NCBI RefSeq assembly: GCF_000332515.2
Contig: NZ_AOGZ02000014.1
Span: 822,001-886,000, forward strand
DNA: 64,000 bases
Direction of reading: 5' to 3'
Source of the DNA: Leptospira wolbachii serovar Codice str. CDC
GTDB lineage: Bacteria; Spirochaetota; Leptospiria; Leptospirales; Leptospiraceae
This document shows, piece by piece, positions 30,661 through 39,719 of the stretch (the first letter of the stretch is position 1; the number at the start of each line of letters is the position of its first letter). Both the position numbers and the translations under genes were made by a program. The notes beneath the pieces are model-generated. The model was not told the origin of the DNA. It did not search any database and saw only the letters and a list, made by a program, of their open reading frames with translations.

Positions 30661-33641
30661 TGAATCTTCACCAAAAACTTCAGGAATAAATTTGGATATA
30701 CATAGAAAACAAAAAATACAGAAACAGGAATCCCAACAAACATAGTCAATGCGATAGCTTTTGAAAATTCCGAACCTGAAGTTCCAAAGGCGATGACTGG
30801 AAAAACTCCCATCAAAGTTGTACCTGAATTTAAAAGGATGGGCCAAACCAACCAACGAAAAATAGATTCCCTTTGTTTGGAAGAGACCGTATCTTCCCTA
30901 ATTTCCACCCACCTTTCACCAAACAAAGAAATGCTATCAATGGACAATCCAAGCAATACAACAAGACCTATGTAGTGGCCTAAATGGAATTCACGGAATA
31001 GAACAAAAACAAAAGAAACAGTTACCGATAAATATAATAATGATAACCCCAGATAAAATATAGGAATTCTAAAAGATTCATAAATTCCCACCAGAGCCAA
31101 GTAGATAAAAACAAAAGAAAGAAGGAGTAAAACAAAAAGGAAAAGAAAAAACTTTCTTATTTCTTTCTTAGCAGAAAATTGTATTACAGACAAACCATTC
31201 TTCATAGCAAACAAACTGGAATCAAATTCCAAAACCTCCCCCATCCATTCCGTGTAGAACAATCCAGATTCTCTATGGTATTGATCATAACTTTCCTGTT
31301 TTTGGGAGGTAAATAGGGTGCCAATAAAAGTGGCTTCGTTTGTTTTTGTTTTAAAACTGATTCGTTTTGGATCGATCCTGTTCCCCAAATCTAAACCAAA
31401 AGAGTCCATACCTAAATACAAATCTGTTTTTGTGACATCGCCAATAGGTCCCAAATATTTTGGAATCTGTTGGTATAAAATTCGATGTTTTAAGTCCTCT
31501 TCATCAGGAATGAATTCAGGAATAGGGATTTGATTTCGAGACCACTCTTCCAGCGTGATTCGATTTGGCAAAAAATCAAAATTACCATTTAATTCTCGTT
31601 TGCTGATATTCTTTCGAAATTCTCTAGAAAAATTCAATAGTGCATCGAACGATTCATGTAGAAAAACCAGAGAATCATTCGGAATAAATGGCAGTGTTAT
31701 CGAAACTTGAGATTCGATAGGTTCCAATTTCCAATCCCATTTAGAAGGAGGAAGCAACTCAACAAATAAAGTTTCCAATTCTTTGGACTTTTCGATTCCG
31801 AGAAGTTTCCATTGGATGGGAATTGATTTTTGTGGATGTTGCCTTTTTGTATCCAATGGATCCAAAGGAAAAACAAGAGTTGAAAGTTTAGGATCAATTT
31901 TTTGCATCTTACTCTGCAATTCATACACAACACCAAGTTCTTCTTCCAAAGAAAGATTTGACTTTGGTGACATTTGCATTCGGAATCCAATAGCTGGTTG
32001 TTTTGGAAATATATGCCATTTAAATTCAAAAACAAAAAAACTAAATAACAGAAGACAACATAGAATCACTGCCGCATTCTTTTTTCCTATAGTGTTCCAT
32101 GCATTATACGTTCTCTCATACATAGATACTAGAAGTTTTTCCCGATCAGTATTCATCGCTGTTTTTTTTAAAGATTCCATAAGGGAAATTGATAATAAAG
32201 GAACAATCCATAAAGAAGAAACCAATGAACAAAAGACCAGTAGTGCGATACATACCCCCGAATCAAAAAAGAAGTTTTTCCATTCCATGGGAAAAACCAA
32301 AAGGGGAATAAAAACAACAATCGTAGTTAGGGAAGAAGAAAATAAGGAAATAAAAACAGATTGAATGCCTTTGGTTACCGATTCTGATGCGAATGCCATT
32401 TTTTCTAATTTTTTTCGAATAGAAAAAACAATTAGATTACTTGCATCAAACAACATCCCGATACCGACGGAAATTCCACCTAAACTAAGTATATTGATAG
32501 AGATAGAAAAGAGTAATACTAGATGAAAGAACAATACAAGGGAAAATAGGACCGAAACTAATAGGATAAGAGCTGGAACCCAACTCCGATAAAGAAAATA
32601 GGAAAATACAAAAGCAAACGTTAAACTCCAAATCAGATTAATTCCAAACTGGTGTATTTGATCATGTAACTCATTCGAAGCATCGTAAAAGATCTTCGGT
32701 GATAGGTTCGAATCCAATGTTTGAAATTTTTTCTGAACCTCCGAAGAGACCCTAAGTGGATTTGCTGACGAATCAGTAAAGACTGCAATGTAGATAGCAT
32801 TTTTCCCATCCATTCGCGTAAGTTTTTCTGCAGGAAATTCTGATTTGAAAATCGTTGTTAGTCGCCCAAGACTGACCGAATTTCCATTCCCCAGATGGAT
32901 GGGAAACTGTGAAAGATCTTCATAGGACTGAATTTCTGCAGAAAATTTTAATTCGGTATCCTTTGTATACCCCTCTATTTTCCCAAGAGAACCTCCACGC
33001 ATTGCCGCTTGGATTTGAGATTCCAAATCGCGAATACTGATTGGAAAAAGATCCAATACATTTGTTTTGATAGAAATAAAAGCAGAATGTTTTGGTTTTC
33101 CTACTACACGAACTTCCGTTACACCTGAAATTCTTTCCAATTGGAATACCAATTGTTGAAAACGGAAATCGAAACTAGTGACATCGTTCCCAATCCCTTT
33201 CGGAATGAGGATTTCCATAAATGGTCTTTCCTTTGCCTCTCCCTGCAACAACCGTGGCGCACCTACACCTAACGGAAGTTTATCATTCATTTCTAAAATT
33301 GTTTGATACAACTGATCTTTAAACTCAGAGACAGAAGCTCCAAATTGTAAATCGATTTGCACTACCGATTTTCCGTGTTCTGAAATTGTACGAATGCGTT
33401 TGACTGATTTCACAGAGGATACCATTTCTGAGATAGGTACACTTACCGACAGGTCTGTTTCTTCTGCGGAATGGTTAGGAAATTCTGTTACTATGTAATA
33501 ACGAATTGGCGTTAACCTTGGTAATAGCCAAATTTCTAATTCAGGAATTCTAAAAAATGCCGCCAAAAAAAAGCAGATAAATACCACCCAATACAATCGT
33601 TTATGTTTGAATAAGGAATGAACGTAACTTTCAACATTCAT
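30657..33641 (-). CDS. RND family efflux/export permease
   Basis: 994 residues, the usual length for an inner-membrane RND pump that forms a tripartite channel with an adaptor and a TolC-like protein. TM1 (LYWVVFICFFLAAFFRI) is followed by a porter domain with TEFPNHSAEETDLSVSVP, matching the PGASAEEVE-type opening. TM4 carries GIGMLFDASNLIV with Asp399 in place of the usual paired or single aspartates, and TM10 has GLSIDSISLFGERW with Asp902 where AcrB has a lysine. Relations are nearest to heavy-metal or CusA-like pumps, but the motifs are divergent. ATGA overlap with the adaptor gene and GTGA with the next RND gene. Confidence 0.87.
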   Translation of the reverse strand: MNVESYVHSLFKHKRLYWVVFICFFLAAFFRIPELEIWLLPRLTPIRYYIVTEFPNHSAEETDLSVSVPISEMVSSVKSVKRIRTISEHGKSVVQIDLQFGASVSEFKDQLYQTILEMNDKLPLGVGAPRLLQGEAKERPFMEILIPKGIGNDVTSFDFRFQQLVFQLERISGVTEVRVVGKPKHSAFISIKTNVLDLFPISIRDLESQIQAAMRGGSLGKIEGYTKDTELKFSAEIQSYEDLSQFPIHLGNGNSVSLGRLTTIFKSEFPAEKLTRMDGKNAIYIAVFTDSSANPLRVSSEVQKKFQTLDSNLSPKIFYDASNELHDQIHQFGINLIWSLTFAFVFSYFLYRSWVPALILLVSVLFSLVLFFHLVLLFSISINILSLGGISVGIGMLFDASNLIVFSIRKKLEKMAFASESVTKGIQSVFISLFSSSLTTIVVFIPLLVFPMEWKNFFFDSGVCIALLVFCSLVSSLWIVPLLSISLMESLKKTAMNTDREKLLVSMYERTYNAWNTIGKKNAAVILCCLLLFSFFVFEFKWHIFPKQPAIGFRMQMSPKSNLSLEEELGVVYELQSKMQKIDPKLSTLVFPLDPLDTKRQHPQKSIPIQWKLLGIEKSKELETLFVELLPPSKWDWKLEPIESQVSITLPFIPNDSLVFLHESFDALLNFSREFRKNISKRELNGNFDFLPNRITLEEWSRNQIPIPEFIPDEEDLKHRILYQQIPKYLGPIGDVTKTDLYLGMDSFGLDLGNRIDPKRISFKTKTNEATFIGTLFTSQKQESYDQYHRESGLFYTEWMGEVLEFDSSLFAMKNGLSVIQFSAKKEIRKFFLFLFVLLLLSFVFIYLALVGIYESFRIPIFYLGLSLLYLSVTVSFVFVLFREFHLGHYIGLVVLLGLSIDSISLFGERWVEIREDTVSSKQRESIFRWLVWPILLNSGTTLMGVFPVIAFGTSGSEFSKAIALTMFVGIPVSVFFVFYVYPNLFLKFLVKIQ

Positions 33642-35038
33642 AAAGACAAACTAGTTTCTACTTCGTCCTCAAGAGAAAGCCCAGATAGAATTTCTAATTC
33701 ATTCAATAAATAGGGTTTGAATTGTATAAATTTTTTAGTAGTCCCTTCTTTTTGTTTTACATTAACATAAAACCCACTTTTTTCATCACCATGAAGCGAA
33801 GAGGAGGGAATCAGAATCTTTTCTATCGTTTCAGGCAGTTTGACTTGCACAAGTCCAAACATACCTGGCAAAATATTGGTTTGTTTTGGTTCCAACCGCA
33901 CTTTAATTCCAATACTGTGGGATCTTGGATCTAAAAATCCACCGACCCGATCCAACTTACCTTTGATCGCTGGTAGGTTCTCCAGCGAGGGAATAAAAAG
34001 AACCTCCTTCCCAGGTGAAACATACAAAAGATCCGATTCACCAATTTGAAATCCAGCCGACAACTCTCCCTTCTCCATTAAAATCATTACAGGAGATTGG
34101 GTGGTTAATTCCCCTTCTTTGATTTGAATTTTTAAAATTTTACCCGATTTAGGAGCTCGTAAGCGAGTTTCAGATAACAATTGTTCATTGGACTTAATTT
34201 GGTTTTTTATAATTTTAAGATGAGATTTACTTAGTTCATATTCCGATTTTTCCAGAGATGTATTTTTTTCTCGCCAGACCTTTAGTTTTCCTTCAAAACT
34301 AAGATCCTCAAGTTCTAAATCTAAATTAATTCCTGATAAAAGATTTTCCCTATCTCTAATTAAGTTTTTATATTGCGTTTCTTTGGACTGCTCCTCTTGT
34401 TTTAATTTTTCTACCTCCGTTAAAGAAACAAAACCCTGTTTCCAAAGTATTATCTTTTTCTCTTTCAGATCTTTACTAAGAATCCATTCCTTTTCTGCTA
34501 ATTCAACTAACTCTGTTTTTTTGTCGATTTCTCTAAGTTTTACATCAACTTGTTTCTCTGCCTGTTTCCATTTTTCGAAAGCAATTGTTACCTGTGACTC
34601 AGAGACGTTCAGAGCGAGAGACAACCTTTCCCCTTCTAATCGGATCAATTCATCATCGATTTCCAATAGAACTTGTCCTTCTTTAACAAAACTTCCTTCA
34701 TCTACATAGATTTTTCGTATACGACCACTCTGTTTGTTATGCAACTGAATTTCTTTTGTAGGTTCCACCACGGCAGGAAACTCAATTACTTTATTTTCTT
34801 CCAATAACCGAGGCCTCTGAAACACCAAACCTTGCTTTGGTGACTCCATCGCTGAGACCTCATTCATTGTCTCCCAATAATTGGGAAAATAAAAAAAGCC
34901 AACCAAAAAAGGGAAACGATTTCTTATATCGACATTTGAAAGGAGCGTATATAAAACCGAAAAAAGAATATAACCAACTCCCATAACAAGGAGTTTACGA
35001 ACCAAAATTCTTATTTTTGTCATTGGATTTGAGTTCAT
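33638..35038 (-). CDS. RND periplasmic adaptor (HlyD/membrane-fusion family)
   Basis: 466 residues. A membrane helix at residues 13-34 anchors it, then a stretch of about 50 residues leads to the biotinyl-lipoyl half-motif IEFPAVVEPTKEIQLHNKQSG...VDEGSFVKEGQVLLEID. A long alpha-helical hairpin (about 130-285) follows, then the second half-motif TRLRAPKSGKILKIQIKEG and the beta-barrel region ending with LIPSSSLHGDEKSGFYV. It would bridge the RND pump and the TolC-like channel. The hairpin of about 150 residues is longer than in AcrA, closer to T1SS or metal adaptors. Overlaps both neighbours by 4 bases. Confidence 0.88.
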   Translation of the reverse strand: MNSNPMTKIRILVRKLLVMGVGYILFSVLYTLLSNVDIRNRFPFLVGFFYFPNYWETMNEVSAMESPKQGLVFQRPRLLEENKVIEFPAVVEPTKEIQLHNKQSGRIRKIYVDEGSFVKEGQVLLEIDDELIRLEGERLSLALNVSESQVTIAFEKWKQAEKQVDVKLREIDKKTELVELAEKEWILSKDLKEKKIILWKQGFVSLTEVEKLKQEEQSKETQYKNLIRDRENLLSGINLDLELEDLSFEGKLKVWREKNTSLEKSEYELSKSHLKIIKNQIKSNEQLLSETRLRAPKSGKILKIQIKEGELTTQSPVMILMEKGELSAGFQIGESDLLYVSPGKEVLFIPSLENLPAIKGKLDRVGGFLDPRSHSIGIKVRLEPKQTNILPGMFGLVQVKLPETIEKILIPSSSLHGDEKSGFYVNVKQKEGTTKKFIQFKPYLLNELEILSGLSLEDEVETSLSL

Positions 35039-35667
35039 ACATTTGCCAAAACCAAAACAAAAAACATAAACAGGATGGGGTTCACATAACCCAAACTATG
35101 GGAAAGAAAGGAAACCGACCGATCACTGGATACAAACAACCTTTTATAAAGTTCCCCATTTTGAATGATAAAGAACAAAAATAAACCAGTCCAAAACATA
35201 ACAACTAATACAGAATAATAAATTCTGTATTGAAAAAACCCTAAACACTGATTCCCGATAAACAAGATGCAAACAAACTGAAAAAACTGTCGGGTAAGAC
35301 TTCTGAAAAAATCAGTGATGTTAGTTCTGAATGTTTCCTTGGCTTTTTTCCCAAAAGAAAACAGTAAATTGATACTTAATGAAACCAAAAAATACAAAAC
35401 ACCTACAAGGAGCACACTTACGATTTGAAAAGGATACAAACTCCACAAAGAAACCTGTTGGCCAGAATTTATTGCGCTCAATTCCAAATTTCTGTTTATA
35501 TTCATAAACTCAGACCAATTCCATAGACAATGAAATCCGTAAAGAAAGAGATAAAGAAATACAAAGAAAAAAGGAGATCTATACAAAGTCATCAATTGAC
35601 TCTCAATTACCTTCCATCGATTTCGAATACCAGTGCAAATAAATTCATACAAAACAAACCATTTCAT
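35035..35667 (-). CDS. Multi-pass inner-membrane protein of unknown function
   Basis: 210 residues with about five hydrophobic segments: RSPFFFVFLYLFLYGFHCLW near 30-50, QIVSVLLVGVLYFLVSLSIN near 80-100, QFFQFVCILFIGNQCLGFF near 130, YYSVLVVMFWTGLFLFFII near 150-168 and NPILFMFFVLVLANV at the end. It resembles Yip1/YIF-type membrane proteins in general layout, but I find no motif. Its ATG overlaps the upstream stop and its stop overlaps the adaptor's ATG, so it is made in fixed proportion with the export machine. Likely a dedicated membrane subunit. Confidence 0.72.
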   Translation of the reverse strand: MKWFVLYEFICTGIRNRWKVIESQLMTLYRSPFFFVFLYLFLYGFHCLWNWSEFMNINRNLELSAINSGQQVSLWSLYPFQIVSVLLVGVLYFLVSLSINLLFSFGKKAKETFRTNITDFFRSLTRQFFQFVCILFIGNQCLGFFQYRIYYSVLVVMFWTGLFLFFIIQNGELYKRLFVSSDRSVSFLSHSLGYVNPILFMFFVLVLANV

Positions 35668-36170
35668 TTTTTTTCCCCCAACTCTTTACGTAATCTATCA
35701 GCTTGGGTCTGGAATTGTTTCCATTGGGCCAAAAAAAGTTTTTTCTCTTTGTTCGTATGTTTGTTTTTGATGAATTTTAAATACAACAAACAGGCTTCTG
35801 GAGAAACGGGTAATAGTTCGATGAGTTTTGATTCATCACTGGAAGATACAGAAATCGGAGTTTTCGCAAGGAGAACTGCTTTAAAATAGAATAAAACCAT
35901 TTCCGGTGTTTTGACAGAAACCTCAGACCAATGCTTAAAAAACTCTTTCCATTCCCCTGAGTAAAACAATGTTTTGGTATATAAAACTTCTTCCTCTTCT
36001 GTAAATTTTCGTTTTCCTCTTATCTCCTTAAAAATGGAACTGACAACAGTGAGATGACCTGCACGATAAGCCTCTGTTAAGATTTTATATTCATTTTTTT
36101 CCGAAGACGAAGGCGGTGAACAATAGACACAAAATAGAATCATCAAAATATAACTAGTTCGGTTTTTCAT
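35664..36170 (-). CDS. Putative lipoprotein, helical, unknown function
   Basis: 168 residues. I start at 36170 (MKNRTSYILMILFCVYC), which puts a lipoprotein signal with Cys17 at the front; the frame is open to 36242 but that would add 24 polar residues. The mature domain is helical with a repeat-like (TPR-like) feel: ILTEAYRAGHLTVVSSIF, VLYTKTLFYSGEWKEFFKHW, LYLKFIKNKHTNKEKKLF. It overlaps the upstream lipoprotein gene by 17 bases and the downstream membrane-protein gene by 4. It could be a periplasmic scaffold of the export system. Confidence 0.65.
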   Translation of the reverse strand: MKNRTSYILMILFCVYCSPPSSSEKNEYKILTEAYRAGHLTVVSSIFKEIRGKRKFTEEEEVLYTKTLFYSGEWKEFFKHWSEVSVKTPEMVLFYFKAVLLAKTPISVSSSDESKLIELLPVSPEACLLYLKFIKNKHTNKEKKLFLAQWKQFQTQADRLRKELGEKK

Positions 36171-36702
36171 TTTTTGCCCCTGCGATTTGTCGGATAAATT
36201 CATGAAAGGGAATTGGATCATCAGGATTCCAGTTCCAATCAAAACGGATCACTTCATTTTTATCAAAATGAATCCAAAACATCCGGATTTGTTTTGTTTT
36301 ATGTTCTAAAGAAAAATGATACCGAAAAAGAAATACATCTGAGGCACCGATCTTTTCTGCACGTTCCTTCCAGACTTGAATCCTTGGCCGTTCTTCTATT
36401 AAGGTGTGGCGCAAATTTCTTTGAAATATTTCTATGTTGTCTTTTGGGATAATAGGAACTTTTGGATCTTCCCATACTTTCTCACTCACAACTATTGAGT
36501 ATCCTAACTCTTCCAGTTTTTCTAAAATCAGAATGTTTACCTCTCTTTCCTCCGTATAGGAGTCATAAAAAATCGGCGAGGAAGTGTTAACAAAAAGTAT
36601 CTTTCTTCCATGAGGGATGGGATAAGTTACCGTTTTTATATCACTAGGACCAGAAACGCAAGAAACCAAAAAAAGCGGAAAGGCAACTAACAAATGCTTC
36701 AT
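36154..36702 (-). CDS. Putative lipoprotein of unknown function
   Basis: 182 residues with a strong lipoprotein signal (MKHLLVAFPLFLVSC, lipobox LVSC, Cys15). The mature protein begins with a segment like KILFVNTSSPIF then VNILILEKLEELGYSIVVSEKVWED, an alternating beta/alpha layout seen in small periplasmic proteins that build a CsgG/DUF-type fold, but I cannot confirm a family. It starts within the last 4 bases of the Big_5 lipoprotein gene and overlaps the next gene by 17. Confidence 0.65.
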   Translation of the reverse strand: MKHLLVAFPLFLVSCVSGPSDIKTVTYPIPHGRKILFVNTSSPIFYDSYTEEREVNILILEKLEELGYSIVVSEKVWEDPKVPIIPKDNIEIFQRNLRHTLIEERPRIQVWKERAEKIGASDVFLFRYHFSLEHKTKQIRMFWIHFDKNEVIRFDWNWNPDDPIPFHEFIRQIAGAKNEKPN

Positions 36703-38057
36703 TTTGCTTCTACCTGAATGACAAAGCCAACCTTCATTCGTTTCCCCGAAATGGATTTTGCTTCAGGCTCCAATCGAAATTCATAATAAGGGTAAAAATT
36801 GGGAGCGAAAGCCGAAGCCGAGAGATTAAAATCTCCTCCAGTGGAAATATTTCCAAACAAAGTACCATTACAACTGGCTTCACTTTCTGCATAAGAGTAT
36901 GTCAACTGCCTACATCCAAAAGGGTATGTAGATTGGCAATGGGACCAAACCCATGTAGACAAACGAATGTTTGTAGAAGGTGGTGAAATTTTGGATAACC
37001 TTGTGGCCCCGATCACAGAAGTTGTATCCATATATTGGTTAAAAAAAATTCGAAAATTATCTGTATTCACATCGGGACAGGCAAGTGGACTACCAGAAAT
37101 TCCCGTTCCATCATCACCTCCTCGAAACTGATATAGATTGGGACTTAAAATAGGTAAATCTCTACTCCAGAAACAAAATCCAGAATCCCAACGAGCACCC
37201 GTTATAGATCCTAATTCCTGAGTCCCTAAACCACAGTTTTGTGATTCTAAACCAAACCCTATGACCTCTGGATCACTCATGTCAGAACCTACAAGAAAAT
37301 TCAATTGTAAGGTTTCCAGAAGATCACTACCATCTAACGAGTGTATTCCTTTGGGGAATAAAATATGATATCTTGTGTCTGCCTGTAAAATGAAATCCGG
37401 CAAAATCCTAAACTGTGAAGAATTTTCCCAGTCCAATCGATAAGAAATAGGAGGTTCAATCCTTAACCCAAGTTCTACCTCTGTTTGGTTCATCGGTTTT
37501 GAAAATCGAACAAGGAAGGAAGGAGGCCCAGGAATACCCGAACATGCAGAGTTTATTTCACCTAAGATCAATTCTGCAGGAATACCTCCAACCAAACATT
37601 CTGATTCTGTTCCTGCCAAAACTAATAACGATTCCAATTCCGGTGACTTTGGAATTTCTTTTTCTCCTACACGAAATGGAATGGTATACACTTGGTCTAA
37701 ATCCTTCCCATTTTTATCTTCACATTGTTTGGTGAGCCGAACGATATAACCACCTGAAGGGAGTTCGGATTTCGGCAAAAACTTCAAACTTAAATCTGTT
37801 GTTTCAAAAGCACCTCGCACTTGCGGTTCCAAAGAAAACGCAGAAATACAAGATTGGATGGACATAGGATGACTGAATAGAACCGTAATCTTGGTTTCTG
37901 GATTTACATCGATTGCATCAGAGGAAGGAGAAAATACCAAAACCTTGGGAGTATCTTCCAAACTCAAAACTCCTAACCAATCTTTCATGGAACCAAAATT
38001 CGAATGACAATGAAAAAATAGAACAAACCAGAGACAATTCCATCTAACGAGTTTCAT
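36699..38057 (-). CDS. Lipoprotein with Ig-like (Big_5) domains
   Basis: 452 residues. The N-terminus (LVRWNCLWFVLFFHCHS) has a hydrophobic core ending in Cys17, probably a lipoprotein signal. Two SbsA Ig-like modules are recognisable: VLVFSPSSDAIDVNPETKIT with VLFSHPMSIQSC, and FLVRFSKPMNQTEV with LQADTRYHILFPKGI, where the F-S-x-P-M pattern marks Big_5 repeats. A third, cysteine-rich part (about 270-420) contains NFRIFFNQYMDTTSV. Such domains mediate surface or extracellular contacts. The gene begins inside the last 14 bases of the TolC-like gene, so it is a candidate surface component of the export system. Confidence 0.75.
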   Translation of the reverse strand: MKLVRWNCLWFVLFFHCHSNFGSMKDWLGVLSLEDTPKVLVFSPSSDAIDVNPETKITVLFSHPMSIQSCISAFSLEPQVRGAFETTDLSLKFLPKSELPSGGYIVRLTKQCEDKNGKDLDQVYTIPFRVGEKEIPKSPELESLLVLAGTESECLVGGIPAELILGEINSACSGIPGPPSFLVRFSKPMNQTEVELGLRIEPPISYRLDWENSSQFRILPDFILQADTRYHILFPKGIHSLDGSDLLETLQLNFLVGSDMSDPEVIGFGLESQNCGLGTQELGSITGARWDSGFCFWSRDLPILSPNLYQFRGGDDGTGISGSPLACPDVNTDNFRIFFNQYMDTTSVIGATRLSKISPPSTNIRLSTWVWSHCQSTYPFGCRQLTYSYAESEASCNGTLFGNISTGGDFNLSASAFAPNFYPYYEFRLEPEAKSISGKRMKVGFVIQVEAK

Positions 38058-39597
38058 ACGGATCCTCCATAAAGAATGGGTATTGTTTTTTTGATTTTGG
38101 TTCGTTTATTTTTCTTTTTTCTATTGAGGAGTCCTGTTTCCAATGTTCCAAAATTATTGTAAAGTCACTGGATATTTGTTTGGACTCCAATTTATAATAG
38201 CGATTGTCAAACGGATCTTCACCGAGTAACAAAACAAGTTCCAAAGCAGTAGCGATGTATTGAAAGTAATGATCCAACAAAATTTCAAAACCAACAAAAA
38301 CCTCTTCTTCTGATTTTAAATATTCTATTTCGGAAATAATTCCCTGAGTTCGTTCCTCTCTTTTGAATCGATGTTGGAATATATTGGATTTTGTATTTTC
38401 TAAATAGAGATTGTATTTACTATACAATTCAGTTAATTTGATTTCTGTAGATTGGATTTGGTTCAGAATCAAAATCTCGGATTGTTTCCATTCTGCTTTT
38501 GCCTGCAACAGACTCATTTTAGAATCGAAAACTTTTTTATTCCTCCCCATATCGTCAAACAATCCAATCGATCCACTTTGAAAGGAATTTTCACCGGGAC
38601 CTACTGGTTGTGGGCCGTATCCTGGAATTCTTTGAATTCCGTTCCCTTCGGATTGGATTCCGTTTTGTGTATTGGTTTGGAAACTAGTTCCACCCAAATT
38701 GGCTTGAACGCCAAAACTCAAACCATAAATTTCATTTTGTAAGGGAAAACCTGCGTTTCCATTTTTGCCTACATATCCACCTAACACGAACTTTGGTTTC
38801 CAATCATTCTCCAAACTTTCCTGGTCCAGTTCCGCAAGCTCCATTTGCAATCGGGCTTTTTTTCGTATGGGATGATTTTCATTGCTCGTAGTTTTTGCTT
38901 GAGAAGGATCAAACAACCGAATGCGTTCAGTAAGCCCCCCCTCCAAAGTAATACCCACACCTGGATCAAGAGACATCGCATGATGTAATTCCAAAACGGC
39001 TAGTTTCTTTGCGGACTCAGAATGGATTTTTTTAGATTGGAATTCTACTTCCCAAACCTTCTGCCAATCAAAATCCCCTTTTGGAGAAAGGCCAAGATCC
39101 GATTCTTTTTTTCGTTTTCTTTCTTCCCACCTGTAACGTTCCGATCTAAGTTGGAAAACCATATCAACTAACTGTCGTTTATTGAGTAATAAATATGACA
39201 AGGAGATCGATTTAAAAACTTTTTCACGTAGGAGTTTTCTTTCTTCGGAATGGATCAGTTTTCGGATTTCTATTTTTTGTTTTTCCCGTTCTGTTTCCCC
39301 TCCGTCATACAGAAGTTGTTGGATCTGCAAACGAACATCTCGGTATTCTTGGTCGATTTGTTCCTGGTTTTTGGAAAAAATTCCAAAATAATGCACTCCT
39401 AATTTGGGAAGGTATTGTTTCCATTTGTCCCTGGTTAGAATGGGAAAAATTTCAGAACGAATCTGCTCCAAACCCAAATTGCTATTGCGTTCCATCCCAA
39501 TCCAAACACAATCCTCCCATAACAATTTCCCCTCTGCTCGCAACGAAGGACAAAGACAGCCTAAATAAAAACAAAGGAGAGAAATCTTATACCACAT
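38044..39597 (-). CDS. TolC-like outer-membrane efflux protein
   Basis: 517 residues. I start at 39597 (MWYKISLLCFYLG...SLRAEG), which leads with a Sec signal cleaved after LRA; the frame also offers ATG at 39645 and neither has a clear ribosome-binding site. The mature protein is made of long helices with two internally related halves (QIQQLLYDGGETEREKQKIEIRK; SIGLFDDMGRNKKVFDSKMSL), the D-G-G-x pattern at the strand-helix turn typical of the OEP family. A Gly/Gln/Asn-rich insert lies near 315-350. It would provide the outer-membrane duct for the adaptor and RND proteins downstream. First gene of the ten-gene operon. Confidence 0.82.
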   Translation of the reverse strand: MWYKISLLCFYLGCLCPSLRAEGKLLWEDCVWIGMERNSNLGLEQIRSEIFPILTRDKWKQYLPKLGVHYFGIFSKNQEQIDQEYRDVRLQIQQLLYDGGETEREKQKIEIRKLIHSEERKLLREKVFKSISLSYLLLNKRQLVDMVFQLRSERYRWEERKRKKESDLGLSPKGDFDWQKVWEVEFQSKKIHSESAKKLAVLELHHAMSLDPGVGITLEGGLTERIRLFDPSQAKTTSNENHPIRKKARLQMELAELDQESLENDWKPKFVLGGYVGKNGNAGFPLQNEIYGLSFGVQANLGGTSFQTNTQNGIQSEGNGIQRIPGYGPQPVGPGENSFQSGSIGLFDDMGRNKKVFDSKMSLLQAKAEWKQSEILILNQIQSTEIKLTELYSKYNLYLENTKSNIFQHRFKREERTQGIISEIEYLKSEEEVFVGFEILLDHYFQYIATALELVLLLGEDPFDNRYYKLESKQISSDFTIILEHWKQDSSIEKRKINEPKSKKQYPFFMEDPYETR

Positions 39598-39685
39598 ATC
39601 AGAAGATAGGTGATAAATAGGAAATTTGGTTCGCTTTCTCCCCATTTGTAGGGAATTTTTTGATTTTTTTTTTAGTTTTTTTGGC

Positions 39686-39713
39686 TTGTAAGACAGGAGA
39701 GTTTGTTTATAAA
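39686..39713 (+). promoter_or_regulatory. Sigma-70-like promoter placing transcription start at the fecR-like ATG
   Basis: TTGTAA and TATAAA are separated by 16 bases. Seven bases after the -10 element is the A of the ATG at 39720, so this promoter predicts a leaderless message. A Shine-Dalgarno-like AGGAGAG lies inside the promoter, too far (18 bases) from the ATG to serve it. Confidence 0.4.
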
Positions 39714-39719
39714 AGTGGC

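Noticed and set aside
30661..30855. Upstream extension of the second RND gene
   Set aside because: These 65 codons are a frame-shifted shadow of the first RND gene's end; the GTG at 30660 with GGTGAAG and the GTGA overlap explains the start better.
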